Below, piece by piece: positions 49,128 to 62,469 of a DNA stretch of 64,000 nt. The DNA comes from Allacma fusca. Taxonomy: Eukaryota; Arthropoda; Collembola; Symphypleona; Sminthuridae. The stretch lies in contig OX359245.1 of the NCBI GenBank assembly GCA_947179485.1, positions 30,119,067-30,183,066 on the forward strand, in the 5' to 3' direction. The position numbers were made by a program, and so were the translations under genes. The first letter of the stretch is position 1. Each line of letters begins with the position of its first letter. The notes under the pieces were generated by a model. The model did no database searches and was not told where the DNA came from. It worked only from the letters and a program-made list of their open reading frames with translations.

Positions 49128-50543
49128 ATGTCATCGACCTTCTCAAGCTTGAGGTCTTCCCCGATCCCTGACCTGGCCTACGACTCTTACAGGAGTTTAT
49201 CATTGCGAGAGCAAACTCTGATCAAAAGGCAACTCCAGCCCAGCTCACCCACAGCGACTGTGGATCCAAACCATGTCAACTCCCAACATTCGACAATTAC
49301 CAGAAGTCTTCCACGGATTGACCCCAAAAGGAACAGCAAGGTCCTGGAAACTACCGAGAATGGGATTGCTGACCCTTTCAATCCCAACTATGTCACTGCC
49401 AACGGGAAGACCTACCCACTGGCCAAATATTCAGGAGAGTCCATGGCTTTTTGGGTCCTCCTGGCAATCCTCGCAGTTCTGGCCATAATCAACGCCCTAC
49501 TCACCTTCGTCATCTTCGGAGTCCTTCATTTAGGGGCTGGGATGGAGAGCATTGAGGTACGGTCAGTTCACTCATACTGGCTGAATCAACAATTATCCCT
49601 TTACTTTTATTTCCAGATGACTTTAAAATTGAATTGTACAAACTATAATTTTTTTTTCTTTGATCGGCAGTTCCTCCCAAAAATCTTAAAATTCTACGGA
49701 CTGGCTGATTTGGGTGACATTTTCAAGCGAGATGGTATTTTGGAAGGGCTACCAGGGATTCCAATGGAATTTACAGGAGAGGATGGAGACATTAACTTCA
49801 GCGTCCCTTCCGGATCTCAACCCTCATTGGCCATCACTCGCAATATCATCAACATCACGCAAGTGTCTATTTTCAGAGTGACGGACAAGAAGGGAAAGGA
49901 AGTTTTCTCCACTAACACGCCGACCCTGGGCTTGCCTAAAGGCCTCAAGAGTTTGGACGTACGGGTGGTGAAAGCAAATCGAATCACGTCGGCCATCAAC
50001 TCTACCCTTCAAATGCGATCCCATACTTTTGCATACCTTAAAGGAAGTGAAGGGACCCGGATCCGAGGAAAGCAAGTTGTGTTAGCAGCAGATCAAGACA
50101 TCTTTCTCAAAGTAAATTATGGAAGCCTGCATTGACATTCTTGTCATATTTTAGTAATTACAGAGCATGTGTTAATTCTATAAAAAAAAATGTATTGATA
50201 CTAATAAGTTTTTCTTTAAAGGGTACTTTTATGGAGGGATCGGAATTTGCCGTGTACTTCATTTTAATTATTTAATTTTCTACAGAGTATCAATGGTAAC
50301 ATTATCCTGACGGGGAGGGACGGGGTTCTCCTGGACGTCAATTCCTTACCCCTGGTCAAAGAGGACCAGGTCACACGCAAATCCCACACTTACACTACTC
50401 AAGGCAAAAGAGAGTCCCAATTCCAACTTTGCATCTGCATGCCCGAGGGAAAGCTCTTCAAAGTGAGGATCCCTACAAATAATCACAATCTACCGGAACG
50501 TGAAAGAGTCGGCTGTCACACTGTCACAAAAATCTGCAAATAG
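49128..50543 (+). CDS. Sgcb: Beta-sarcoglycan
   Basis: Type II membrane subunit of the sarcoglycan part of the dystrophin-glycoprotein complex in the muscle plasma membrane. Exons: 49128-49556, 49671-50111, 50286-50543; 375 aa. Only one ATG (49128) is available before the conserved part. A cytoplasmic N-terminus of about 105 residues precedes a single membrane helix at about 107-133 (WVLLAILAVLAIINALLTFV). The extracellular part contains FSTNTPTLGLPKGLKSLDVR followed by KANRITSAINSTLQ, matching the family's FSTDYETHEFHLP / SLNVQKA / ERITSNATS region. The C-terminus has the family Cys cluster LCICMPEGKLFKV plus two later Cys. The cytoplasmic tail is longer than in vertebrate beta-sarcoglycan. 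The first intron is 114 bp with no in-frame stop, so the frame runs straight through it; I treat it as spliced because the inserted residues are low-complexity and unlike the family. Confidence 0.9.
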
Positions 50544-53500
50544 TCTCAGTCTGCCCCGAGAGATAAATTATTACACTTTTGTGTGTACTCACAAATTTAC
50601 TCCACTACTATTACATAGTCGAAGACCCATATATGTACTTACTTTATACTAACACATAAAAAAACTGGCGTACAACTGTGGTGAATGTATATTTAAGATT
50701 ATATTGCACAAGTAAAACTTTATATAGGTAAATACTTATAGCTAATACATATCCCATAGTACAATGACTAATGAAACTTGTTACATGCAGTTGACAGAAA
50801 AGCATTGATTAATTGTGCACACGCCAATGATGTGCTATTTAAAGATGTTCGCTCCGTTTAAATTTCTTTACACAAAAATATAACTTGAGTCCCTTCACCC
50901 GCTCTGGATTATTATGTAGGATTATTAAATAGTGCTGGCAGGGAAGTATGTCCTAACGCAATTATTTCTATGCTGATGACAAGGATTCCAAATAAATGAG
51001 ATTTCATGTAGTATGTCCTTACAAGATGCATTCTTCACAAATGCTGCATATCCAATCATTCATATAATTTATGAGTCACAAAAGTTTAGGTTGAAAATTT
51101 TTAAATGTCGTTCAAGAATGACGTTCCTTCTTAAGCATGTCCTCGTAATTGCTGACTAGTGAGGGGGAAAGTGTTGATGTTAATGTGGGAGAGCATTTAT
51201 GTGTCATTTTAATTCTCCTTTGCTAAGAGATTTCTCAAAAAGTATTTCTCATTTCAGCTGTTGACTGTGGAGGCCGTCGGTTATCAAAGCAATTATTACT
51301 GATGTATATTGACATGTCGGAAATTCAATATGGAGCATCCCAAAATTATCTGTTTATGTGCATTGTGGTGATCACCTTGGGATATGTCCATCGGAGAAAA
51401 ATAAGCTAATTTTAGGTGATATTTTAAATAGTAGAAATTGTACAGTAATTGAGCAAGGCAAGAGCGAGGATGTTTAGAATATACATATGGGACATTTTGA
51501 CTCCATATTTGAGACTCTAGGTTACAATTTGGTATTAATTGTCATATGGGAGACAGATATGATATGATTTGGGTAGAGATGATAGTGCCTTGTGACTTTA
51601 TGAGCATTGAGCTGAGGCTGAGGGAAAGCACGTTGTGGCCCATTACTCAAGTTCAGCCTTGGGATGACTCTGAGCACTGAAGAGACTTGGGTGTATGAGT
51701 GAGGACCACGCGTGAATCTCATGACTTGGATCCGACGTAACTTTTGTGTATGTATTTGTATGTAATTTTGTTGTCATTCCCATTCAAAGAGACGCAAATA
51801 CTTACATATATCCCAGTGCATACGAGTTTATTACAGTTAAACACGTTTCGTGAGTCTGTACGTGTAAACCTCATGTTTGTATGTAGAATCAAGCTCCTGC
51901 CGGGTACGAGAAGGTTCAGAGAGTTGAGTCACTATGCTCGAAATGATTTTACTTGGAAGATTCCAAGCTGATATTACTCATAAAATAATACGTTTTTTTG
52001 GAAAAAAAGGTCTAAAACTAAAACACAATGAAAAGGTAAGAAACACAAAAAGTTGGAATAATTTATAAAATAAGTTTCATTGTTCATATTGGAGTACAGG
52101 GGTTGGCGGGTTGACGATTAATGACTCATCCCTATCTCTTTGCCTAAATCCATTTGTACTCAAGTACCCAATGTCCAAAATATTTTCAACACCTTTGTGC
52201 GAAATTTCGTTTGAGATTTTCTGCAATTTCACCTGATTCACCTGTCACTCAAATTTATTATGAATTGTTTCAGAAAGATTCTCAGAGAAATAATTTTTAA
52301 CCCCAATTTTTTTACTCATATGGTCGCAAGTTCCTGTTTAGTCGGGTCAATGAAGATTGCCAAATGAATTTTGTTAAATCCAGAATACAATTCACAGTGA
52401 AATTGTAAAATAGCAGGGGCTTGGGACTCCAAATCCGAGGGTTTTTATTCTTTCCAACCGGATTTTTTCCGAAATTCTTTTATTTTGCTCAACAAAATCA
52501 TGGATTGTAACTTCAAAACTAGTTTTTCCTCCACTATTTTGTTTTCCTGCTCCACAAAATCTGTAATTGATTTTTAAAAACAGGGGTTATTTCCCTGAAC
52601 CACGGATTGTTGAAAATCCCTGGCCCATGAATAAATGTAGAAACCCGAGGAGCTCCCTGAAGAATAGTTAGTTTCAAATGTATGATCCCTAGGAGAATAA
52701 AATTTTGTATGCAGCATATAAAGCAAGTAAAATGTAAAGCTTGACTCCATTGTAGGGGTGTTCCATAAGGGTGTGAAACTATTTTAAATTCTATTTTAAT
52801 ATTTTGGATGTACTGTTTTGAGTATTGGCTTTCCCTTCCCTTACCTTCCTGGAAGGAGCTCGAACCATTTGAAGTCATTACCGTACACATTCCACTTTAT
52901 TTGATTAAAACCCCACATAGACACCTATAATATTAAATTTTTACTATTATATTCATATTCTCCAGTCATATATACATTTCCACAAGCATATAACACAAAC
53001 CCCTCCTAATATGAGCCACCCATCAACCTGCAACAAGTTTAACATCCCAGCATGGCCTAAACATTGCCTGTACCCTTGTACACACTTTTAGTACTTATGA
53101 CTTTATTTTGGAAGGAACAGCAGCACTCCTGAATAACATTCTTCATACATTTTTCTATAGACCCATAAAACAAAAGTTGTACTTACACACAAAACACAGA
53201 GTCAAATCCCAGAATTCTCGGGCTATATTCCAATGCTGAAGGGACCAACATTTTAATTTGAGCTGTATTAAAATTTAATGCTGCATGCGAGACTTTGTAC
53301 ATAGCAAATCAGTTAAAGGGAATTTATTATAAATTACAATCTAATCAAACCACTTGATGCGGATAGCTATTGAGTGAGCCCGCAGCTATGAGTTAATCCC
53401 AAAATTCTGGCATTCCAGTTAAACCTACTACTCCCTGACATATAAATAATTATATATCCTCAATATATACTAAATATATTTACATATTTCGCTGGAATCA

Positions 53501-55558
53501 ATTATTACACACTCAATTAAGTCAGCACTCAAAATTTAGGGGAAATAAGTACTCCAGCGATTATAATTATTATTACTATGTCTGTGATAATATTACAACT
53601 ACTCCTGGCAAAAGAGTCTGTGTCAGATTTCTACCCTCCAATTTGAAGGAGTTAAAATATAATAGTGCATATGGTATTAATTACCGTATATCCAGTTGCG
53701 TTAATAGAATAAAAAATTACAGGGGTGCAGAATATATAATATGATGAGTGACTTTATATCCTTTCTGTGATCTGCATTTTTTTAATATTTGGGGTGATCA
53801 AAACGGCTCGACCTATAAAATTAACTTATTGGGAAGGACTTTGCACTCCAAGGTTCCCTTCAATTCGTGGTCCACTCTCTCTCTCTCTCACTCCAGCATG
53901 GGGATCAACATCAGCTCTTGTTAAATACATATTTAGCTCAAAGGTCTTCAAAGAGGTATATCTTATAATTACACTCAAAATATAGATATAGTTACAAGTG
54001 CTAATATTTATTTTCCAGTAAATGCTAATCTGTGATTTTTTAAGAACTGGGGGAAATAGAGCAAGTAACAAAATGCGGGTAAAAATGCACAGTCAAATAA
54101 ACGTGTATGCAAAACGACCATTGTTGTTAAAACTCCAGTTTGAGGTCAACGATCCCTTAATTATTTCCAATTTTAAAGGCAGAAATGGAACTCTAGTCAA
54201 TTTTTACTTGGAATAATTACTTAAATCAGGTTTTATTCCCTCAATAAATTTTTAGACAGGAATGTTTTGGACGCTCAAGGGCTTCACGTAGTGGACTTAC
54301 AGTCAGTGCCGAAGTAATTTTTCTCAGGAATTATATTTCTTACGCACCTCAACCCGGAATTATCAATGGCAGAATATTTATAAGCCGCCAAAATATTGAG
54401 TGTATTTCATCATGTCAAAATATAATGGCCAAAAGGGACTGACAATGAGATTTTTATTTTAACTTTATTTTATTTTTGATCTCCAGACAGAATTTGAAAG
54501 AAGAAAGAAATTGACAGAACTTCCAAAGACAAATTTTTCTATTTGGGTTACCGGCAAATTGCTGAGCGAATTGTCAAGGTCTTATGTCTTGAGTGAAGGA
54601 AATAATTTGGCAAATAATTATGAAGGCACTGAAACTTCTGATCATTTGGGCTTTATTTTGGAGGAGTTAATTTTTAAAAGGGATTTTTAGGGAACAATAA
54701 AGGACGAAAGGCGATTTTTATTATTGTTGGAACATTTTAAGAGCAAAATGTTTCCCCCTTTAGTTTTCATGCGTTGCTTAAAAAATCTAACAAAATTTTG
54801 AGGGTTTTTCCATGGCTTCGAGTTTATTCAAGGCAGGAATTCATGTCTTAGGACAAGCAACAAGTGGTGATCAAATCCGGCCTCAGATTTTAGAGATCAA
54901 ATGTGTCAGCCCATATTTGATATTTGATCAGCCTTTCTAGTCTTTTGATGTTCAGACCTTTGGCGGAAATCCCCAAGATATTATTCCCGTATATTATAAA
55001 ACGGGTCATGTAATTATATAGTAAGGGTCAGGTGTCAAAACGAGTCTGACTTGATACATTCCACACTTTTAAAATTTTTGGCGATGAGATGGACATTATA
55101 TTAACATTTACACGCGAACAATTACATGATCCTTTTTCTACACGCCAAAAATGATGGTACATGTGGTGTCCTTCCAAAACCTAAAACTTATTAGGTAGGG
55201 CTTCAAGAATTTTCCCCTAAAAAGTGTACTCATAACTGATGCTAAGATTTTTGAGCAATTAAAAAAAGAGCCCTTGAAAATATCGTCAGAAAAAATTGGG
55301 AAGGTCATATTTTATTTTGAAACTCTCCGGAACAATTGACGTTATCACGGTACATAACAGAGATAGAGAGAGAGAGAGTTCCCATGCAAAAATGCAATGG
55401 AATTATTACTTAATTGCACCTCTCGCTCAATCGATGAATGCTGAAAAAGTCCGTGTCGAAATACAATATCAAAGGGGAATTCTCCTTGTGAAATAAAGTT
55501 ATTGCATTAGCCTTGGAAATTTAACAAGTTTTTGCTCCCAAGTCAAACCTTCAACAGA
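50544..55558. other. Intergenic between beta-sarcoglycan and HNF4
   Basis: AATAAA at 50991-50996 is a candidate beta-sarcoglycan polyadenylation signal. A diverged member of the repeat family seen at 9640-10012 occupies about 52430-52655 (GCTCAACAAAATCATGGATT; then AAAATCCCTGGCCCATGAAT). A short CT run lies at about 53874-53889 and a GA run at about 55367-55378. No gene recognised. Confidence 0.45.
52430..52655. repeat. Diverged copy of the dispersed repeat at 9640-10012
   Basis: Shares, in the same order, a TTTTGCTCAACAAAATCA-type word, a second CCACAAAATCTGTAATT-type unit, an AACAGGGGTTATTT word, and GAAAATCCCTGGCCC followed by AATGTAGAAACCC. Alignment by eye only. Confidence 0.45.
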
Positions 55559-55585
55559 CGTCACATATATTGCATATATGTGACG
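55559..55585. promoter_or_regulatory. Perfect 12-bp inverted repeat upstream of HNF4
   Basis: CGTCACATATAT, spacer TGC, ATATATGTGACG. The arms are exact reverse complements and the outer halves carry TGACG, the core of CREB/ATF-type sites. It lies 466 bp upstream of the HNF4 start codon. Function is not known. Confidence 0.45.
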
Positions 55586-56050
55586 GGAATGAGTTCATCC
55601 GACTGACTCTGAGAGTTGCACAATTAACTGCAATAAAACTTCCGTCAGTCGTGAATATGTGCTGTGATCAGAGGTATAGAAAAAACCTGATCGAAGTTAT
55701 GAAACCTCCTGCAGAAATAGGGTCTTGAAGATTTTGGAACTTCCGAAGGAGATTTTAAAAATAAAAAATAGATTTCGAGAAAGTCCAAACAGCGAACAAG
55801 ATTTAGGGTTCGCTTCTCTCCCTTTTAACCAAAAAGTTGACCCCAGTCATGGATGAGCCTGTTGGAGTCAGAGATGACAATTATTTTGTTTATGTATATA
55901 GTTACTTTAAGGCATGTGTTAATTTACGATGCATTCCATAACAAACGTGACGATATTTATTTCGCAAGTGTGTCACATTAAGTAAATGCTCATGTGATCA
56001 CAAATGATAATTTGTTTTGATTTCCATTAATAGGTGTCCATTGGCTGAAC

Positions 56051-57652
56051 ATGGATCGACGCTCCAACAACAATGAAACTGTGCTAATGAACCTGAACCC
56101 CACAACTGCTCCTTCAGTGACTTCCGTAATCGTCGAGAACTTTAACTCTTTGATGGTGACCAACGGCGGGAGCAGTACTACAAATAATAATAATAATAAT
56201 TATCGAGGGAAGAATCCTGGTAGGGCCGGAAATAAAAACAACCTGAGTAATAACAACAATAATAATAACAACAACAACAACAACAATAATAATAATAATC
56301 GTCCCTGCAAGATCGAAGTGGACACGGAGATGGGTAACGATAGTCCAATGACCGAGGCGGACCAAAGTGATACGAATGGTGCTAGTAACAACAATAACTC
56401 CAACTATGGTTCCAGTAATAATAATAACAGTCTTGCTCATCAGTACTGTGCTATTTGTGGGGATCGGGCCACGGGGAAGCATTATGGGGCCTCTTCCTGC
56501 GACGGCTGTAAAGGGTTCTTCCGTCGATCCGTGAGGAAGAATCATGTGTACACCTGTCGGTTCAGTCGGAACTGTGTCGTGGACAAGGACAAGAGGAACC
56601 AGTGTCGGTACTGTCGTCTGAGGAAGTGCTTCAAGGCTGGGATGAAGAAGGAGGCGGTCCAGAACGAGCGGGATCGGATCAGTTGTCGGAGACCTAGCTT
56701 TGAGGAGAATACGGTCAACACTTCCAGTACCATTACTGTTGGGAGTCTCCTCCAAGCGGACATCTCTGCCCGACAGTCCTCCAACAATTACAATGAAGTG
56801 AGTCAGCTGGAGTTCAACATCCGGTCGAAGAAGATCGCCACCGTGAATGATATCTGTGACTCGATGAAGATGCAGCTCCTGGTCCTGGTGGAATGGGCCA
56901 AGTACATCCCAACTTTCTGTGATTTGAGGCTGGATGACCAAGTGGCATTACTTCGGGCCCATGCGGGGGAACATTTACTTTTAGGGGTTGCGAGACGCTC
57001 CATGAATTTCAAGGATGTTCTGCTTTTGGGGAATGATTTCGTCCTTCCTAGACAGGCGGCGGATGTGAGTCGGGTCAGTTGCCGGGTTTTGGATGAGCTG
57101 GTCAAGCCTCTGAAGGAGATTAACGTGGATGATACGGAGTTTGCTTGCTTGAAAGCAATTGTGTTCTTTGACCCGAATGCCCGAGGACTGGGTGAGCCAC
57201 ATCGGATCAAGGCCCTGAGGTTCCAAGTTCAATTAATCCTTGAGGATTACATCAGCGATCGGCAGTATGACTCTAGGGGGAGATTCGGAGAGATATTATT
57301 GACCCTCCCGGCGCTACAGTCCATCAGCTGGCAGATGATTGAGCAAATCCAATTTGCGAAACTATTTGGGATGGCGAGGATAGATAATTTACTTCAAGAG
57401 ATGTTACTGGGCGGAGCTGAGGGTGCTACAAATGGTATTGCATCACCTGCGGAAGACCCAATGTCATCTGATATGACATCAGGTGAACCCAGTGACCCCC
57501 AATTGCACCCTGTTTCCAGTAGTAGCAACTCCGGACTAGTGGCTCTCTCCGAAGATGAGTCCCAACCATATCAAATCATGGAGCCTATGGGATCTCATGA
57601 GATTGCTTTCAAATCCGAGCCTCTCTTGGATAAAGATCCTAGTTACGCTTAA
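56051..57652 (+). CDS. Hnf4: HNF4 nuclear receptor
   Basis: Ligand-dependent transcription factor that binds DNA as a homodimer and controls lipid and carbohydrate metabolism genes. The 533-aa protein is encoded by one uninterrupted exon. The N-terminus (1-130) is rich in Asn, with runs of 6 and 17 Asn encoded by mixed AAT/AAC codons. DNA-binding domain about 133-198: [19 protein letters not shown]-box CDGCKG, second finger ending CRYCRLRKC, then [15 protein letters not shown]. Ligand-binding domain about 260-455, including [44 protein letters not shown], and the activation helix [11 protein letters not shown]. The F region (about 461-533) is Ser/Pro/acidic. The domains are nearly as in vertebrate and fly HNF4. 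An in-frame TGA lies at 56018-56020 and a TAG-ended acceptor-like site at 56031-56033, so an upstream exon could add 5' UTR or an alternative N-terminus. Confidence 0.97.
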   Translation: MDRRSNNNETVLMNLNPTTAPSVTSVIVENFNSLMVTNGGSSTTNNNNNNYRGKNPGRAGNKNNLSNNNNNNNNNNNNNNNNNRPCKIEVDTEMGNDSPMTEADQSDTNGASNNNNSNYGSSNNNNSLAHQYCAICGDRATGKHYGASSCDGCKGFFRRSVRKNHVYTCRFSRNCVVDKDKRNQCRYCRLRKCFKAGMKKEAVQNERDRISCRRPSFEENTVNTSSTITVGSLLQADISARQSSNNYNEVSQLEFNIRSKKIATVNDICDSMKMQLLVLVEWAKYIPTFCDLRLDDQVALLRAHAGEHLLLGVARRSMNFKDVLLLGNDFVLPRQAADVSRVSCRVLDELVKPLKEINVDDTEFACLKAIVFFDPNARGLGEPHRIKALRFQVQLILEDYISDRQYDSRGRFGEILLTLPALQSISWQMIEQIQFAKLFGMARIDNLLQEMLLGGAEGATNGIASPAEDPMSSDMTSGEPSDPQLHPVSSSSNSGLVALSEDESQPYQIMEPMGSHEIAFKSEPLLDKDPSYA

Positions 57653-60600
57653 ATTCAAAACCCGAATGTCGGACCAAAGAGTTCCGGAGAGTATAGAGTG
57701 AATGCAATCCTACAATGTTTAGTATGGAGTTTCAAAACCTGCTGAATGTCAACTAAAATATGTGCCGTTGCTTTGTATGGTGACTATTCATCTAACAGAA
57801 TTTCCTATGGAACTGGAACTTCGTCCAGGAATTTTAATTTAAGTAAAAAAATACACCAGAATTAATTAAGACTGGGTAATCCCTATTTATTCGTCAGTTT
57901 TGATATTCTGCGACGTTTATCTAATCCACAATCCTAAGAAATTTCTAATGGTTTGACGATTTTTATAGACCCATTGAAGCAAACAACACTTCTTAATGGA
58001 ATCTCTGGAAATATTTTACATTATTCGTGTTTTTCTGATAATTGTGTAGCCTTGAGTCAGGCACTATCATATTTGTCAAGTTTACATGAGCCTGATTCTA
58101 TAAGTATTTCATAAAATTTCCTGGAATTTTTGCAATGATTTTTAGATTTCTAGCAAATCAAGCAATTTAAGACAGAACTGACGAAATATAGCTTGGAAAC
58201 ACACCAGGATTAAATGCAATTTTGGAATTCTAACCCTCAATTCTTGAACGGTTCCAGTTTCAGAAACTCGGTGCTATTAGTAATCCAAGAACATAGACGA
58301 AGGACCATTTTAGCTATTTTTAGCAGCTTCTATAACTGAACTATTTTGCACTTAGGCATGTTTGTGAATTTAATCCGGATGTTAGTCAAAACACAAGGAA
58401 TATATTTATATATAATTATACATAACAAAAACTACATATGTGCAGACAAAAACTATTGTCTTAAAATACAAATGAAATTATTGTACAATTTATCATTTAT
58501 ACAGCCAAGACCATTTAGCATTAAGGAGGGTATCCGTCCGACGGATAATTTTTTTCAGGGGAATTTTTATAAAGGGAAAAAAATATGATTAGTATAATAG
58601 TGTTTGAGTCAGAGTAATAATTCAGAGCAATTTGTTTCCAAATTAAGGGCAGTGTGCGATATTAACTGTAAAAACGACAGAACACACGTACAAATCAATA
58701 GGTACTACAACAGGGCTGCTGTCCTAAAAGAATATTTGTCAATATCCACAATATCTTAAACAAAAATATTTTTTTCAAAAATGCACTGCCGGTTTGAATG
58801 AATGATTTCTTCAACAAAAAGCAAAGGCATTTACAGGTAATTATGTAATAATCACTCAGGGATTGTCTCCTATGAGTACATAATAACACTCCAGCCAGTC
58901 CTTATCACCTCTTTAGTATCCCAGATATCAGGTCATATGTAAATAGATTCGAGCTTCCACGTGTGGGTCACGTTCCTGGTGAGCTGTTGGAAAATTTTAG
59001 ACAAGTAATTCATAAGCGTGTAGACGTGTCTAGGTTGATGACAAATGCAGTTTGCTATAAGAGTGTCCCTTAAATGTTAAAGCATAAAATTTGTCTGTAG
59101 CAATATTTTATGTTATTCTGTTTTAAGGATAAAAATTAACAATGTGATCCAAGGGATTGTGTCCAAATGTATTTACCCTTAAAGGAAAAATGTTCTTGTA
59201 AGGGTCTGTTACAGCAAGAGATCACTCTTGCAAGTTGGGTATATGAACTGTAACTGAACATATAGGTTATATTAATTACTGGATACAAAATATCGCCAAA
59301 TGAAAGAGATTTAAATTTAAATTACTTGAATAGAAATATTATTACATGGAATTTTGTTAGCTATCCCAGGTATTTTAAATTTTTAATTATCCTTGCAAAA
59401 ATCCCTGTTCCTCTAGAATGAATTCCTTTAGGTAAATTTAGTACTGATGTATGTAATTATGCAATGTCAGCTGAACGCTGGACATGAATAGGACGAGGGA
59501 AAAATTATAATTTAATGTTAGTGAAGACACTCTTACAGGTTTCCTTTTTTATCGTTGGTTGTATCAACCGTAATCATCGAGTCGAAAAAATATATTTAGA
59601 AAATTTGTCAGTTTGTATATAATTTTAGAAATGTAAGATCGTGGTTACGAAAACTAATGGTTACGTATGTTTGAGATTTATTTGTAAGGGGACTATATGG
59701 TTTCAGTTGTTTACATTCTATGCACTATGTACTTGATTCTATAGGGTTGGAAAATTTGAAGATGTTTTGGTAGGGAACCCCGATTTTTTTCTGAACAAGT
59801 TAATTCTCTAACTGAGTTAATTTGTTTATAATTTCCCAAGTCCCTAAGCCCCAACTTTTTATAAATTGAGCGTCCTGTAAAATCTTTCCCGAAATTTTCA
59901 AGTGTAATTCTCTTAAGGAGGCTCCGCCAAATGTCCGAAAAGTAGTGCCAAAAGTAATTTCATGAAAATTTACAAATCTCTAATATCACAACAACTTTCC
60001 TGGGGAAATTTTCAATGGTCTACAAATATTCCGGTCCCGCGTCCATATTTGTCCAAGATCTTCGTTTAAATCAGTGTAGTAAATTTTCGTTCCCAACACA
60101 TCTTCTGAGAATATAATAAAAAATTAAATCTTTTGGAAAATACAGGGATGTTTTTCCATTGAGCCAAAGCCCCGTTTGTGTAGATGACTCCTGAGAGTTT
60201 CCCAACACACTCTGTTAATTGGATCCAAGTGTAGTTGTCATACATGAATGTACATAAAACGTATTTTGTAAAAACCATGTTCCCAGAAGTCATAGACAAA
60301 GAAATGTTTTTAGTGCTGAGGATTTATAGGCCCGAATTTAGACTGCTATCAAATGGCCAGTGTATGAATGGTTGGCGGAGATTTTAACTTACATGACTTA
60401 TTAATCAAGTCCACAAAAATACTGCTCAAAATGGAAAATACTGTAGCGCTTACAGATGTAGTTTTCCTATAAATAATATATAAAGTAGGGGAAGGAATTA
60501 AATGTGATAATTCAAAGTTGTTTATAAATATATATATTCGAGAGAAAACTTTGATAGAGACATATTTTAATAGAAGCTATAATATTATTATAAAGCCAAG

Positions 60601-62469
60601 AATACGACAAATAAAATTATCACTGCTATGATATGTTACGAATACATATGTACATGATAGAAGGCTCATTGTTAGTAGCTTTAGTCACGATGAACTGCAA
60701 TAAAGTTTTTGCCATATAGTGATTTAAAAAACTATTTTCCATTTCATTCCGGCAGATCCGCATATATGACACTTCCTACGGACCAATTTAATTATAAATA
60801 AATTATTTCGACCAGATGCAGACCCCGTTAAAATTCTGCGAACATTTTCAACTTATGTCGGACAGGTGTCGCTTTCAAAAGCGAAATGGCTATGCACAAA
60901 ATGCACATTATATTTTAATGAAATTTACCGACATCCCCATTATTTAAATATAAATAAATTTACCTGACCACAGTAAAAAATTAGTCTTCATGAAATCAAA
61001 TAATTAATTCCGTTTCCTCAGATGCTTCATTAAATCTTCATGTGTTGCTTTTATCTCGTATTACCTCTTATGCTCAGATTACCCTGTCTTCGGGCCTGTA
61101 GTAAGTCAATTGAGCTGGAGGTCAAATTCCCGAGAAAAATGGAGAATATTTTGATATTATAGATTCTGAAGCTGTAATCTTTTGATTTTAGAGATTCTCG
61201 CAGTCACCTCCCCAGTTCCGAGATGCTCTATGACATCAGGGAATAATACTGCCTGGACCCAGAAGTTGTCATAGAAGTTGTCCCAGAAGTTGTCGGTGCG
61301 AACAGATCTTCTTAGCCCCATCCTATCTAGCAACTTCCTTTGGATTGAAATTTCAGAGCCAAGAAGTCCTTGGTGGAAATATCAGTTAGGAGGAGGAGCG
61401 GAAATTTATGAATGAGTAAAGAAGCGTGAATTTTTTTGTGGCAATTCAGTGCACACTGCACATGTATACAGCAAGCATAGGTACATAATGTAAGGAGTAT
61501 GTATGTCTTGTGGCGAGCGGGCTATTGCACCGTAATTTGCTTACCGATGCGGTTTTTGTAATGTAAGGTTTTTGCTATTCTACACAGAAAAGTTGTATCT
61601 TCTTTGCTTTCCAGGGCTCGTTCAAATGTAATGTATGCCAGTTAAAAGGGTAAAAGGGTTTTTAAGGGACAGGTTTATACGCGGGAATGGAGAGAGGGAA
61701 TTTGGCGGGCTGACTTTTCCCTCATAAAAATTACACATAAAATGTACAGAAACGTGCAATAATATAAAGTCTACGTAGCGACATCCCGCACAGGTCCAAA
61801 TCTGTAGCAATTAATGCGATTGTCAATAGAAAAATTGTATTAATAGACAAATATTTTACTGCCAATTTGACCCCGCAAATGAAAAATGCGGAAGCAAATG
61901 TAAGCCATTATATATCAAAATCATATTCTAAAATTTTAAGCTCAGTTGTGCATCTTTGGTGGAGTTTCCAACATTTCTCTGGTTAAACAGACGCAGTAGG
62001 GCTGTGTCGTTTTTTTCCAATCCCATGTAAATATTATGTTTGAACGAACCCCGAAGGAATGCCCGCCCACTGCTGCAGCTGTATTTATACATACTAACGA
62101 GTGTCAGTATGTGGCAGCTTATGATAGGTATTGCACATGGCTTGACTGACTATGGGAGGTTATAATGTCCAAATCTTGGGAAAAGTGATAATGCTGTAAA
62201 TTAAGGGGATTTTACTTTCTTGCTGTATCGCTTATCTTGTAATTATCTCATCTAACCAAATATTATGTAAACCAAAATGACAAAAGTCTAAGTTTGCCTA
62301 TCATATCTAATGCTACTATTTGATTAGCGTCTATTATAATTGGGAAACAATCGAAGTACATAGAATTAAATCACCACGAATGAATTCTTTCTGAAAAAAT
62401 CAGGAGAAATAGTCCGGCTCTTACGAATTTAAAAAAAAACAAAATTATGTCTGGCCACCTGCTATCTAG
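57653..62469. other. HNF4 3' flank, no gene recognised
   Basis: AT-rich, with only short open frames. A short in-line triplication of AGAAGTTGTCNN (12-bp period) lies at about 61261-61296. AATAAA hexamers are frequent (for example 60699-60704), but none is clearly the HNF4 polyadenylation site. Confidence 0.4.

Noticed and set aside
56114-56941. 275-aa open frame antisense to HNF4
   Set aside because: It lies opposite the HNF4 coding exon, and its Ile/Val-rich stretch is the reverse complement of the Asn codon runs. It is a composition artefact.
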